This document shows, piece after piece, positions 32,597 to 42,356 of a stretch of DNA of 43,071 bases. A model generated the notes under the pieces. It worked only from the letters and a program-made list of their open reading frames with translations, searched no databases and was not told where the DNA came from. Each line of letters starts with the position of its first letter. Position 1 is the first letter of the stretch. Source of the DNA: Candidatus Omnitrophota bacterium (lineage in GTDB: Bacteria; Omnitrophota; Gorgyraeia; JABMRN01; RBG-13-46-9); assembly GCA_016782445.1 (NCBI GenBank), contig JADHYM010000009.1, forward strand, positions 1 through 43,071, written 5' to 3'. Both the position numbers and the translations under genes were made by a program.

Positions 32597-33760
32597 ATGG
32601 CGCAATTTTACATTGGAGTGAACCGAAAAGCGAGGCGTTGTTACGGTTTCGATGAAATCGCGCTCGTTCCGGGCAGTGTTACTGTAAACCCGAATGAGAC
32701 AGATCCGGGCTTTCATTTTGCCGGAAAAAAATACAAAGTCCCCATATTGGCTTCCGCCATGGACGGTGTGGTAGATGTAAAATTCGCGATAGCAATGGGG
32801 AAAATGGGCGGGATAGCCGTTCTCAACCTTGAAGGTGTGCAGACCAGATACGAGAATCCGGAGGAGGTATTAGACAGGATCGCCCGCGCGACTCCGGAAG
32901 AAGCCACAAAGCTTACCCAGTCTATTTACAACGAACCCATCAAGGAAAAACTTATAGCGAAAAGAATAAAGGAGATCAAAAAGGCGAATGTGCCTGCCGT
33001 TGTGAGCTCTATACCGCAAAAAGCCGAGAAGTTCGGTAAAATTGCCGAAGAAGCGGGCTGCGATATTTTCGTGGTTCAGGCTACAGTAGTTTCTACCAAG
33101 CATGTATCGCGCGCATATAAATCCACTGACCTTAAGAAGCTCTGTAAGAGCATGAAAATTCCGGTAATACTGGGAAATTGCGTTACTTACGAAGTTGCCC
33201 TTGAGCTTATGGATACGGGCGCGGCAGGGCTTCTTGTGGGAATAGGCCCGGGAACAGCCTGCACGACGAGAGGTGTCTTAGGAATAGGAGTGCCGCAGGT
33301 TACGGCTACCACGGATTGCGCTGCGGCAAGAGATGCTTATTTTAAGAAAAAGAAAAAATACGTAGCTATAATTACAGACGGAGGCATGTCTACCGGCGGC
33401 GATGTGTGCAAGGCCTTTGCATGCGGGGCCGATGCGGTAATGCTCGGAAACGCTTTCGCTAGGGCAAAAGAAGCTCCGGGAAGAGGGTATCACTGGGGAA
33501 TGGCAACCCCGCACCCGAACCTGCCGCGCGGTACCAGAATCAGGGTCGGCACTGCGGGGTCACTTACAGAGATATTATTTGGCCCGGCCAGAACAGACGA
33601 CGGAACGCAGAACCTCGTAGGAGCTTTCATGACCAGCATGGGAAACCTGGGCGCCAGAAACATAAAAGAAATGCATAAAGTAGAGATTATAATCGCCCCT
33701 TCCATACAGACCGAGGGCAAGGTATTCCAGACAGCGCAAAGGGTAGGGATGGGAAAATAG
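32597..33760 (+). CDS. GuaB3-type IMP dehydrogenase-related protein
   Basis: This 387-residue TIM-barrel protein of the IMPDH/GMPR superfamily lacks the CBS pair. The catalytic loop GPGTACTTRGVLGIGVPQ (C222) and the phosphate site GADAVMLGNAFARAKEAPG are present. GuaB3 proteins are mostly annotated as IMP dehydrogenase family; which reaction this one performs is not settled by sequence. A strong ribosome site precedes the ATG. The stop codon shares one base with the dnaE start codon. Confidence 0.88.
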   Translation: MAQFYIGVNRKARRCYGFDEIALVPGSVTVNPNETDPGFHFAGKKYKVPILASAMDGVVDVKFAIAMGKMGGIAVLNLEGVQTRYENPEEVLDRIARATPEEATKLTQSIYNEPIKEKLIAKRIKEIKKANVPAVVSSIPQKAEKFGKIAEEAGCDIFVVQATVVSTKHVSRAYKSTDLKKLCKSMKIPVILGNCVTYEVALELMDTGAAGLLVGIGPGTACTTRGVLGIGVPQVTATTDCAAARDAYFKKKKKYVAIITDGGMSTGGDVCKAFACGADAVMLGNAFARAKEAPGRGYHWGMATPHPNLPRGTRIRVGTAGSLTEILFGPARTDDGTQNLVGAFMTSMGNLGARNIKEMHKVEIIIAPSIQTEGKVFQTAQRVGMGK

Positions 33761-36700
33761 TGAAGCATTCTGATTTTGTACATCTTCACGTACACACCCA
33801 ATACAGCTTATTAGACGGTGCTTGCCGCCTGCAGGACCTGATCGACCGGGCGCGTTTATTAAAAATGCCGGCTTGCGCCATTACTGACCACGGAAATATG
33901 TTCGGCGCGATCGAATTTTATCAGAAGGCTCAAAACGCGGGCGTGAAACCCATCATAGGAAGTGAAGTCTACATCGCTCCGGAAAGCCGCTTTGAAAAAT
34001 CAAGCCACGGAATTAAGGATGCGTCGTTTCACCTGGTGCTCCTGGCCAAGGACGAGACCGGATATAAAAACCTCATGAAGCTTATCTCGATCGGGTATCT
34101 GGAGGGTTTTTACTATCGCCCGCGCATAGACAGGGAAGTCCTGGCAAAATACAACGACGGCCTTGTCGGACTTTCAGCGTGCTTGAAGGGCGAGATTCCG
34201 CATCTTATACTTGCCGGTCAAATTGACCAGGCAAAACATATTGCGGATCAATACCGCCATATATTGGGCAAAGGAAATTTTTACCTGGAAATTCAGGATA
34301 ACCTGATCAGCGATCAGGCCAAGGTCAACAAAGAAATCATAAAAATATCGAAGGAACTTGACATCCCGCTCGTGGCGACAAACGACGTGCATTACATAAC
34401 AAAGGCCGATTCGAACGCGCACGAGGCGCTTCTGGCGATACAGACGCAGACAACGCTTGATAACCCGAACCGCATGAGAATGCAGACGGACGAATTCTAT
34501 TTTAAATCTCCGGAGATCATGAAGAGAACGCTAGAAAAAGAAGCCCCGGATTGCATAAAAAATACGGTCAAGGTAGCCGAGATGTGCAACCTGGAGCTTG
34601 ATTTTACCAAGGCGCACCTGCCTCACTACAAAGTTCCGGAAGGAACCTCGCATGATAAATACCTTGAAAAGCTCGTTAAGGCGGGGCTTGCAAAAAGGTA
34701 CCAAACCATAGACAGCGTAGTTAAGGAAAGGGTCGAGCATGAGCTCGCAATTATTAAATCCAGCGGCTATATAAGCTATTTTTTAATAGCGTGGGATTTT
34801 GTGAGTTTTGCCAAAGAGAAGGGTATCCCCGTGGGGCCGGGAAGGGGCTCTGCAGCGGGTAGCGTCGTAAGCTATGCTTTAGGGATCACGGACGTGGACC
34901 CACTAAAGTACGGATTGTATTTCGAGCGATTTCTTAATCCGGCCCGGATCACCATGCCTGACATAGACATAGATTTTTGCTACGAGCGGAGGAACGAGGT
35001 CATCGATTACGTGAAAAATAAATATTCGAAAGAGAACGTAGCGCAGATCATTACTTTTGGTACGATGATGGCCAAAGGCGTCGTCAGAGACGTGGCGAGA
35101 GTCATGGGCCTTGCATACGCGGAAGGCGATAAGATAGCGAAGCTGATTCCAAATGACCTGAACATTACTCTGGAGCACGCTCTCAAAGTCGAACCGGAAC
35201 TGGCGAATCTTTATAAGCAGGACCCCAAAATTACCAGGCTCATAGATATATCCAGGAGGCTCGAGGGTTTAACCAGGCACGCTTCTACGCACGCTGCGGG
35301 AGTGGTGATAAGCGAAAAACCGCTTAAGGAGTACGTCCCGCTTTTTGAAACAGGAGGCCAGATAACGACGGGCTTTCCCATGAATTCCCTGGAGAAAATA
35401 GGGCTTCTGAAGATGGATTTTCTGGGCCTCCGGACGCTTACCATGATAAATGAGACGGTGAAGATTATAAAACGCACCAAAGGCGCGGAGATAGAGATAG
35501 AAAAGGTGCTCCTTACTGATGAAAAAACCTTCACGCTTCTGGCTGCTGCCGAATCGATAGGATTATTCCAACTTGAGTCATCCGGCATGAGGGATTTGCT
35601 GAAAAAATTGAAACCCGAAAAATTCGAAGAAATAATAGCGCTTCTGGCGCTTTTCCGCCCAGGCCCGATCGGAAGCGGAATGCTGGATGATTTCATAAAA
35701 AGAAAGCACAAAACAACTTCTATAAAATATGACCACCCGCTTCTTGAGCCGATACTCAAGGATACCTACGGAATTATCGTTTTTCAGGAGCAGGTAATGC
35801 AGATCGTATCAGAGCTGGCAGGCTTCTCACTGGCGGAAGCCGATACCCTGCGCCGCGCCATAAGTAAAAAAACCCCCGAGATCATGGCTTCGGCGAGGCA
35901 GGACTTCCTCGAGGGGGCGCGAAAAAAAGGCATTAACGACGAAACAGCGAACAAGCTTTTTAACCAAATAGAGTTTTTCGCGGGTTATGGATTCAATAAA
36001 TGTGTAATCGGTTCGACAGAATTGACAGATGCGCATACGGGAGAGGCGGTAACCGTCGAGAGTTTGTATAAAGATAATAAGCGCATAACAACATTTAGCT
36101 GTGACGAAAAAACTTTTAAAATAATTTCCCGGAAGATTAAAGATGTCGTATGTAACGGTATTAAAAAGACGCATCTTGTAAAAACTAGCACAGGAAAAGA
36201 AATTTCAGTTACTGATAATCATCCATTTTTAACCGTGAGGGGCTGGAGAGAACTTAAGGATCTCAAGGTAGGGGACATGATAGCCGCGCCACGTCATATA
36301 CCCGTAAATGGCGCATCCAGAATGGAAGAATATAAAATTATAGCATTGGCTGATTTACTTTCAGAAGGAAACTTGTGCCATACAAGCGGACTTTATTTTT
36401 ATAATAACAGCAAAAGAGAAGTTGATGTGTTTGTAGAAAACATCGAGCAGTTTGCAGAAACAAAAGCAAGGGTTTATCAGAGAAGCGGAAAATATGAAGT
36501 ATATGCAGGAACAGGAAAAGATACCCGATTTTTCAAGGGGCAGACGGCGTGGAACAGGAAAATATTTTCTAAAGATGAAAAGAGAGGAAGCAATTTTCGT
36601 AAGTGCGGTGCGAGGCTCTGGATTGAAGAGCTTGGCTTGAATGACAAAAAAGCACCTGAAAAATTTGTACCTGCCTGTGTCTATACACTGCCTTTAAAAC

Positions 36701-38568
36701 AACTTGCCTTATTCATAGGAGTTCTCTGGTCAGGAGACGGTTTCATATTTAGCAAGAACAATACCATTCCTTTCTATGCGACATCTTCAAAACGGATGGC
36801 ATTTGCTGTTCAACATTTACTCTTAAGATTTAATATTGTATCAAAGATAAAAGAGAAAGCATTCAGGTATGCTTATAAAAACTTGAGAAAAGAAAAATTA
36901 GGATATGCGATTTATCTTACAGGACGAGATAGCATAGAGAATTTTATGGCATGGATATGTCCCTACACTATCGATAGAGAAAATCAGGTCGGAGCGCTCG
37001 AGGAACATTACAGATTTATACCAGAAAACAGGGAGTCGAAAGATGTAGTGCCGCAGGAGATAAAACTAATTATACAAAAAGAAAAGATGAGAATAAAGAA
37101 GCCCTGGCGTGAGATTGAAAAAGAAAGCGGTGTTTCCGTAAAAGAGCTTACAGGCGATATTAAGGCACACAAGAGAGGTTTTCGAAGAAAAACAATACAA
37201 CGCCTTGCGCAGTATTTTGATTCCGGTGAATTAGCAAAATATGCTGCTTCAGATATTTATTGGGATACTATTAATTCCATAGAGTACATAGGGATGAAAA
37301 ACACATATGATATTGAAATGGAAGAGGTGCATAATTTTATAGCAAACAATATAATCGTGCACAATTCACACTCAACCGCGTATGCTATGATAAGTTACAG
37401 GACGGCGTATCTCAAGGCAAATTTTCCCGTCGAATTCATGACCGCGCTTCTTACGAGTGAGCGAGATAACACCGACAAAATCGCCGTGTATATAAACGAG
37501 GCGATGCGTATGGGAATAAAAATTCTTCCGCCGGACGTAAACGAAAGCTACGCGAACTTTACCGTTGTCGAGGGCGGGGTAAGGTTTGGGCTCGCAGCGG
37601 TGAAAAACGTGGGACAAACCGCGATAGATTCAATAATAAGCTCGCGGACGAATCTCGGGAAATTCAAATCGCTATATGATTTTACCCAAAGAGTTGATTC
37701 GCGCCTCGTAAACAGAAAAGTGATAGAAAGTCTCATAAAATGCGGGGCGTTTGACTCGCTGGGCCTTAAGCGCTCGCAGGACTTTGCCATACTCGACAAG
37801 GCGCTTGACGTTGCCATGGGCGTGCAAAAGGATAAAATGCACGGGCAGTTTTCCTTTTTTGATTCTTTTGACATGCATGAGGACTTTCAGAAAAGCTTCC
37901 AGGAGGTTCCCGAGATACCCGAGTGGCCGGAAAACCAGCTTCTTTCCAATGAAAAGGAGATGCTCGGGTTTTATATAACGCGGCACCCCCTGGCTCGCTT
38001 CGAAAGGCTCCTTAAAAACTATTCTTCGGCAAGCATAGACGCGCTCGGGTCCTTGCGGGATGGTATGGACGTAAACATAGGCGGTATTATTACCAAGGCG
38101 AAAATCACCACAACCAGGAAGACGGGAGAGAAGATGGCGATAGTGAGCTTCGAGGACCTGACCGGCACCATGGGGGTTCTTGTGTTTCCGCGCACGTTCC
38201 AGCAGTATGCCAATCTCATCAAGGCCGATTCCATGGTTTTCATAAGCGGGAAGCTTACCTTAAGGGAAGAAGAACCCAAGCTTATCGCAAACCAGGTCAT
38301 ACCGCTTGAAGAAGTAAAGAAACGCCTTACAAAGGCCGTTCTCATAAAGCTTGCCACTACGGGTCTCGATGATGACGCGCTGGACAGCTTGAAAAACGCT
38401 TTGTCGCGGCACAGAGGGAAGATACCTGTTACGCTTTTTTTTCAGGACCCTTCCGGGAAAAGAATAAGCATTTCCGCGGGAAAAAAATTCGCCGTATCGC
38501 CTGATGATTTTCTCATAGAAGAAATCGAAGAGCTCTGCGGCTCGGGAAGCGTTAGACTTGAGACATGA
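33760..38568 (+). CDS. dnaE: DNA polymerase III alpha subunit with intein
   Basis: The 1602-codon frame encodes a 1147-residue DnaE after removal of a 455-residue intein. The N-terminal PHP domain has HLHVHTQYSLLDGA. The polymerase core has the catalytic pair D401/D403 in PDIDIDFC and a likely third acid, D553, in KMDFLGLRT. FAGYGFNK and SHSTAYAMISYRTAYLKANF flank the intein. An OB-fold domain (MDVNIGGIITKAKITT) lies near the C-terminus. The start is GTG, overlapping the preceding stop (TAGTG). It is the replicative polymerase. Activity requires splicing, so dnaE expression depends on the intein being functional. Confidence 0.96.
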   Translation: MKHSDFVHLHVHTQYSLLDGACRLQDLIDRARLLKMPACAITDHGNMFGAIEFYQKAQNAGVKPIIGSEVYIAPESRFEKSSHGIKDASFHLVLLAKDETGYKNLMKLISIGYLEGFYYRPRIDREVLAKYNDGLVGLSACLKGEIPHLILAGQIDQAKHIADQYRHILGKGNFYLEIQDNLISDQAKVNKEIIKISKELDIPLVATNDVHYITKADSNAHEALLAIQTQTTLDNPNRMRMQTDEFYFKSPEIMKRTLEKEAPDCIKNTVKVAEMCNLELDFTKAHLPHYKVPEGTSHDKYLEKLVKAGLAKRYQTIDSVVKERVEHELAIIKSSGYISYFLIAWDFVSFAKEKGIPVGPGRGSAAGSVVSYALGITDVDPLKYGLYFERFLNPARITMPDIDIDFCYERRNEVIDYVKNKYSKENVAQIITFGTMMAKGVVRDVARVMGLAYAEGDKIAKLIPNDLNITLEHALKVEPELANLYKQDPKITRLIDISRRLEGLTRHASTHAAGVVISEKPLKEYVPLFETGGQITTGFPMNSLEKIGLLKMDFLGLRTLTMINETVKIIKRTKGAEIEIEKVLLTDEKTFTLLAAAESIGLFQLESSGMRDLLKKLKPEKFEEIIALLALFRPGPIGSGMLDDFIKRKHKTTSIKYDHPLLEPILKDTYGIIVFQEQVMQIVSELAGFSLAEADTLRRAISKKTPEIMASARQDFLEGARKKGINDETANKLFNQIEFFAGYGFNKCVIGSTELTDAHTGEAVTVESLYKDNKRITTFSCDEKTFKIISRKIKDVVCNGIKKTHLVKTSTGKEISVTDNHPFLTVRGWRELKDLKVGDMIAAPRHIPVNGASRMEEYKIIALADLLSEGNLCHTSGLYFYNNSKREVDVFVENIEQFAETKARVYQRSGKYEVYAGTGKDTRFFKGQTAWNRKIFSKDEKRGSNFRKCGARLWIEELGLNDKKAPEKFVPACVYTLPLKQLALFIGVLWSGDGFIFSKNNTIPFYATSSKRMAFAVQHLLLRFNIVSKIKEKAFRYAYKNLRKEKLGYAIYLTGRDSIENFMAWICPYTIDRENQVGALEEHYRFIPENRESKDVVPQEIKLIIQKEKMRIKKPWREIEKESGVSVKELTGDIKAHKRGFRRKTIQRLAQYFDSGELAKYAASDIYWDTINSIEYIGMKNTYDIEMEEVHNFIANNIIVHNSHSTAYAMISYRTAYLKANFPVEFMTALLTSERDNTDKIAVYINEAMRMGIKILPPDVNESYANFTVVEGGVRFGLAAVKNVGQTAIDSIISSRTNLGKFKSLYDFTQRVDSRLVNRKVIESLIKCGAFDSLGLKRSQDFAILDKALDVAMGVQKDKMHGQFSFFDSFDMHEDFQKSFQEVPEIPEWPENQLLSNEKEMLGFYITRHPLARFERLLKNYSSASIDALGSLRDGMDVNIGGIITKAKITTTRKTGEKMAIVSFEDLTGTMGVLVFPRTFQQYANLIKADSMVFISGKLTLREEEPKLIANQVIPLEEVKKRLTKAVLIKLATTGLDDDALDSLKNALSRHRGKIPVTLFFQDPSGKRISISAGKKFAVSPDDFLIEEIEELCGSGSVRLET
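36001..37365 (+). mobile_element. DnaE intein with LAGLIDADG homing endonuclease
   Basis: This in-frame insertion encodes residues 748-1202 of the precursor. The first residue is Cys (CVIGSTELTD). Block B has T71-x-x-H74 in VTDNHPFLT. The end is TYDIEMEEVHNFIANNIIVHN in pieces, with the terminal His-Asn followed by Ser+1 of the host. LADLLSEG (116-123) and IGVLWSGDG (about 238-246) are the two endonuclease helices with acidic residues present. A helix-turn-helix-like stretch (WREIEKESGVSVKELTG) lies near 370. Base use is more AT-rich than in flanking dnaE, as expected for a horizontally acquired insertion. Confidence 0.95.
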
Positions 38569-38984
38569 CAGACAAAAAGATAGATAGGAACATAAAGAAA
38601 ACAAGGGATTTTATCGAATCCTGGAAAAGTTTCTACACTATTTTTAAAGGCGTTCTTTCGAAGAGCACGATTGACAAGAAGAAAGAAGAGGAGTTTTTAT
38701 CGACAAAAGGCTTGATAAGCGTCCGTTACGAGGATCTCATGGACGATATAGGCGTGAGGCCGTCCATGCGCGTACTTAAGAGCGACTCTATCTACAACGT
38801 TCTCTCACTCGATGAACTTTCAACTATCTCGGATGAATCGTTGCGCAACATCGGCCAACAGTGGAAAAACTCTTTCTCGCTTCTCGAGGCGCTTTTGAGC
38901 CGCCTCGAAAGGAATAAAAAAAGACTTAAGAATTTTAGCAGATTTTCTATCATTATAAAAAATAGGAAAAAGAAAGCGCGATAA
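38565..38984 (+). CDS. Small unknown protein coupled to dnaE
   Basis: This 139-residue protein of basic, mainly helical composition (ends KNRKKKAR) has no signal peptide. The start overlaps the dnaE stop as ATGA, so it is translationally coupled. The middle block LISVRYEDLMDDIGVRPSMR looks conserved-protein-like rather than random. I do not recognise a family. Nearness to dnaE and to HU may point to nucleic-acid work, but nothing in the sequence proves that. Confidence 0.75.
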   Translation: MTDKKIDRNIKKTRDFIESWKSFYTIFKGVLSKSTIDKKKEEEFLSTKGLISVRYEDLMDDIGVRPSMRVLKSDSIYNVLSLDELSTISDESLRNIGQQWKNSFSLLEALLSRLERNKKRLKNFSRFSIIIKNRKKKAR

Positions 38985-39000
38985 ACAGGAGGAAACCGTC

Positions 39001-39273
39001 ATGACGAAAAAAGAAATTGTTATAAAAATTGCGGACCAGACCGATATAAAACAGATCCACGTCAAGGAGGTCGTGCAACTCGTGCTCGATATTGTCGTTG
39101 ATGCGCTTTCAAAGGGCGAGACTGTTGAGCTTCGCAATTTCGGCATATTTAAGGTAAAGTCCCGTAAACCGCGCATAGGCAGGAATCCGAAAACAGGCGA
39201 AACAGTCGAAATCCCGGCGAAGAAGACCGTTAGCTTTAAAACCGGGCTCGTTATGAAAGATAAAGTTAAATAG
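39001..39273 (+). CDS. HU/IHF-family DNA-binding protein
   Basis: This 90-residue nucleoid protein has the DNABII signature VELRNFGIFKVKSRKPRIGR with GRNPKTGE, in which the tip proline sits in the flexible arm. It bends and compacts DNA as a dimer. AGGAGG at 38987-38992 lies 8 bases before the ATG. HU against IHF subunit cannot be decided from the sequence alone. Confidence 0.95.
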   Translation: MTKKEIVIKIADQTDIKQIHVKEVVQLVLDIVVDALSKGETVELRNFGIFKVKSRKPRIGRNPKTGETVEIPAKKTVSFKTGLVMKDKVK

Positions 39274-39300
39274 AACTTTAAGCTATAGGCAGAGGGGGTT

Positions 39301-40590
39301 ATGAAATATAAAGCTGTGAGGGGAATGGAGGATATACTACCCGGGGATATGGGGATTTGGCAATATCTTGAGCGTGTTGCCAGAAAAGACCTCGAAAGCT
39401 GGGGATATGACGAGATAAGAACGCCGATACTCGAAGATACCTCTATTTTTGTGCGAAGCATAGGTGAAAACACTGATATTGTAAAAAAAGAAATGTATAC
39501 ATTCAAGGACAGGAAAGATAGATCCCTCACGCTTAGGCCCGAGGGAACGGCTCCGATTGCAAGAGCATATATAGAGCATTCATTGGATAAAACTTCTCCT
39601 AAAGTAAAGAGGCTGTATTACATAGAGCCCATGTTTAGAAGCGAACGGCCGCAAAAAGGCAGGTCAAGACAATTTCATCAGATAGGAGTAGAGGTTATAG
39701 GATCAGGTTCTCCTTTTGCCGACGTAGAAGTAATAAGACAGCTTAACGGCATGCTAAAGCTTTTTAGACTGGAAGGGGCCACTATTAAACTAAACAGTCT
39801 CGGATGCGCTTCGGACAAAGAAAATTTCGCAGTTACGCTAAAGAAATATCTGGAAGAGAGAAAAAGTCAGCTATGCGGTGACTGCAAAGAGAGAACGAAG
39901 AAGAATGTTTTAAGGGCGCTTGACTGCAAAAGCGAAACCTGCATCCAGGTTGTACGGCAGGCACCGAGCATACTCGAGAGCTTATGCATACCGTGCAAAG
40001 CGCATTTTGAAAAAGTAAAAGAAAGACTCGCTAAAGAAGGCATTGAATTTAAGGAGACAAAAAATCTTGTAAGAGGCCTGGATTATTATACAGGGATAGT
40101 TTTTGAGATTACACACCCTGCCCTGGGCAGCCAGGATGCGATAGGCGCAGGAGGAAGATACGATAATCTGATAAAGGATTTAGGCGGGCCGGATACAAAA
40201 GCAGTAGGATACGCGCTTGGGGTAGAGCGGATTATAATAGCGCTTAAAGAGACAGAAGCGCTACCGGAACCAACCAGAATATATATAGCTACTTTAGGTG
40301 AAAAAGCGCTTCTTGAAGGCGCTGCGCTTGCAACGCACTTAAGAACATGGCTTAAGAGAGACAAGAATCACATGATCGTTAAATTTATCGAAGATATTGA
40401 CGGAGGCCTGCTAAAGGCGCAAATGAAAAGAGCTGACAAAGGCAAGGCGGCATTTACGTTAATTCTCGGGGAAGATGAAATCAAGAACAACGAAGTAACT
40501 ATTAAAGATATGGAAACCGGAGAGCAAACCGCCGTAGATAGGAGTTCTGTTGTTGCTGAACTTAAAAAAAGGCTTGGTAAACCATGTTAA
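39301..40590 (+). CDS. hisS: Histidyl-tRNA synthetase
   Basis: This 429-residue class II synthetase charges tRNA-His. Motif 2 is in LYYIEPMFRSERPQKGRSRQ, followed by FHQIGVEVIG. The histidine-specific loop is RGLDYYTGIVFE. Motif 3 is in AVGYALGVERI. A C-terminal anticodon-binding domain begins near 325 (TRIYIATLGEKA). AGAGGGGG serves as ribosome site. Codon use looks somewhat more AT-rich than in aspS, which it overlaps by 7 bases; that could be chance. Confidence 0.97.
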   Translation: MKYKAVRGMEDILPGDMGIWQYLERVARKDLESWGYDEIRTPILEDTSIFVRSIGENTDIVKKEMYTFKDRKDRSLTLRPEGTAPIARAYIEHSLDKTSPKVKRLYYIEPMFRSERPQKGRSRQFHQIGVEVIGSGSPFADVEVIRQLNGMLKLFRLEGATIKLNSLGCASDKENFAVTLKKYLEERKSQLCGDCKERTKKNVLRALDCKSETCIQVVRQAPSILESLCIPCKAHFEKVKERLAKEGIEFKETKNLVRGLDYYTGIVFEITHPALGSQDAIGAGGRYDNLIKDLGGPDTKAVGYALGVERIIIALKETEALPEPTRIYIATLGEKALLEGAALATHLRTWLKRDKNHMIVKFIEDIDGGLLKAQMKRADKGKAAFTLILGEDEIKNNEVTIKDMETGEQTAVDRSSVVAELKKRLGKPC

Positions 40591-42350
40591 GAACCCATAC
40601 CTGCGGCGAATTGAATAAAACATATATCGGCAAGCGCGTCACGCTTTGCGGCTGGGTGCATTCGAGGCGCGACCACGGAGACCTTATTTTTATCGACATA
40701 AGGGACACCTACGGGGTTTCGCAGGTAGTTTTTGACCCGAAGGAAAACCGTTCTCTCCATGACAAGGCGCACGAACTCAAAGCCGAGTATGTAATACGGG
40801 CCGAGGGCGTTGTCCGCCAGAGGCCCGATGGCACGAAAAATTCGAAGCTCGCGACCGGAGATATCGAGGTGCTGATTAACGGCTTCGAGATACTGAACGT
40901 GGCGCTTACGCCCCCGTTTGAGGTAAGCGACTCAAGTCTAGTTGCGGACGAAACCAGGTTTAAATACCGTTACATTGATTTAAGAAGGCCCGCGATGCAG
41001 AAGAATCTAAGGACAAGGCACAAAATCTATTCTGCCGCTAGAGAGGTGTTGGAAAAAGAAAATTTTGTCGAAGTGGAAACGCCGTTTTTGACGAAATCTA
41101 CGCCCGAGGGGGCGAGGGATTTTCTTGTGCCGTCCAGACTGAATGCCGGCATGTTTTACGCGCTGCCGCAGTCCCCGCAACTTTTTAAACAGATTCTCAT
41201 GGTGGCCGGACTTGACAGGTATTTTCAAATAGTGCGCTGTTTTAGGGACGAGGACCTTAGAAAGGACAGGCAGCCGGAGTTTACCCAGCTTGATATGGAG
41301 ATGAGCTTTGTGGACGAAGATGATGTGTACAAGATTTCCGAAGCCTTCATAAAAGAGGCTTTCAAAAAAGCGCTGAAAATAGAAATAAAAACCCCCTTTA
41401 AAAGAATGGCCTATCAAGAAGCGCGAGGCCGCTTTGGAACAGATAAGCCGGATACAAGATTCGGTATGGAAATAGAATTTTTAAACGATGAGCTTAAAGA
41501 CACCTCATTCAAGATATTCAAATCAAAACTCGAAGAGAATGCTTTGATAGGCGCAATAAACCTGAAGGGGAAAGGCGATTTAAGCCGTTCCGCAATAGAC
41601 GGATTAATAGAAAAGGCAAAGTCTTACGGAGCCGGTGGCATGGCATATTTTAAATGTGAAAAAGGAAGGCTTGCGTCAAATATTGACAAATTCTTCAAAC
41701 CAGAAGAATTAGAGGCCGTAAAAAATAAAACAAAAGCGGAAGATGGCGATCTTGTGCTTATTGTGGCCGAAGAAAAAGAAACGGCTCTCGACGTTCTCGG
41801 TAGCCTTAGGATTTCGCTTGCCGAGAAGCACTCTCTGATAGACAAAAAAAAGCACTCCTTTTTATGGATAACAGATTTCCCTCTTTTTAAATATAATAAA
41901 GACGAGAAAAGATGGGACTCCGAACATCACCCTTTTACTTCATGCAGGGAAGAAGACGCTTCATTTCTTGACGAAGGCAAGTTTGGAAAAATAAGGGCCC
42001 GCTCCTATGATCTTGTCATAAACGGGCAGGAAATAGCATCGGGCAGCATAAGGATACACGACAGAAAGATTCAGGAAAAGATTTTTGGCATAATCGGGCT
42101 CGGGAAAGAAGAAGCGGAAAAGCGTTTCGGGTTCCTTCTTGAAGCCTTCGCCTACGGCGCTCCGCCGCATGGTGGCATAGCCTTCGGCCTCGACAGGCTC
42201 GCTACTATTTTCACGGGGTCTACGACCATCCGGGACGTAATAGCGTTTCCTAAGACGCAAAAAGCCATTTGTCTCATGACGGGCGCGCCCTCGGACGTCG
42301 ATGACAAGCAGCTCCGGGAACTGAATATAAAGAAGATCGGGAGATTATAA
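40584..42350 (+). CDS. aspS: Aspartyl-tRNA synthetase, bacterial type, probably non-discriminating
   Basis: This 588-residue class IIb synthetase has an N-terminal OB anticodon domain (GWVHSRRDHGDLIFIDIRD), FRDEDLRKDRQPEFTQLDME (motif 2), an inserted GAD domain (about 290-410) and GIAFGLDRL (motif 3). Residues H31 and G83 match those reported for non-discriminating AspRS, where E. coli has Leu and Lys. The enzyme may thus also charge tRNA-Asn with Asp, for later amidation by GatCAB. No gat gene is in the window. It follows hisS in the usual bacterial order. Confidence 0.95.
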   Translation: MLRTHTCGELNKTYIGKRVTLCGWVHSRRDHGDLIFIDIRDTYGVSQVVFDPKENRSLHDKAHELKAEYVIRAEGVVRQRPDGTKNSKLATGDIEVLINGFEILNVALTPPFEVSDSSLVADETRFKYRYIDLRRPAMQKNLRTRHKIYSAAREVLEKENFVEVETPFLTKSTPEGARDFLVPSRLNAGMFYALPQSPQLFKQILMVAGLDRYFQIVRCFRDEDLRKDRQPEFTQLDMEMSFVDEDDVYKISEAFIKEAFKKALKIEIKTPFKRMAYQEARGRFGTDKPDTRFGMEIEFLNDELKDTSFKIFKSKLEENALIGAINLKGKGDLSRSAIDGLIEKAKSYGAGGMAYFKCEKGRLASNIDKFFKPEELEAVKNKTKAEDGDLVLIVAEEKETALDVLGSLRISLAEKHSLIDKKKHSFLWITDFPLFKYNKDEKRWDSEHHPFTSCREEDASFLDEGKFGKIRARSYDLVINGQEIASGSIRIHDRKIQEKIFGIIGLGKEEAEKRFGFLLEAFAYGAPPHGGIAFGLDRLATIFTGSTTIRDVIAFPKTQKAICLMTGAPSDVDDKQLRELNIKKIGRL

Positions 42351-42356
42351 AGTCCT

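Noticed and set aside
32464-32655. Open frame upstream of guaB3
   Set aside because: It covers the promoter and leader and overlaps guaB3 in another frame; no ribosome site.
33760-38568. dnaE as two fused or misassembled genes
   Set aside because: The extra 1365 bases have complete intein start, TxxH block and His-Asn end, and removing them restores a normal DnaE.
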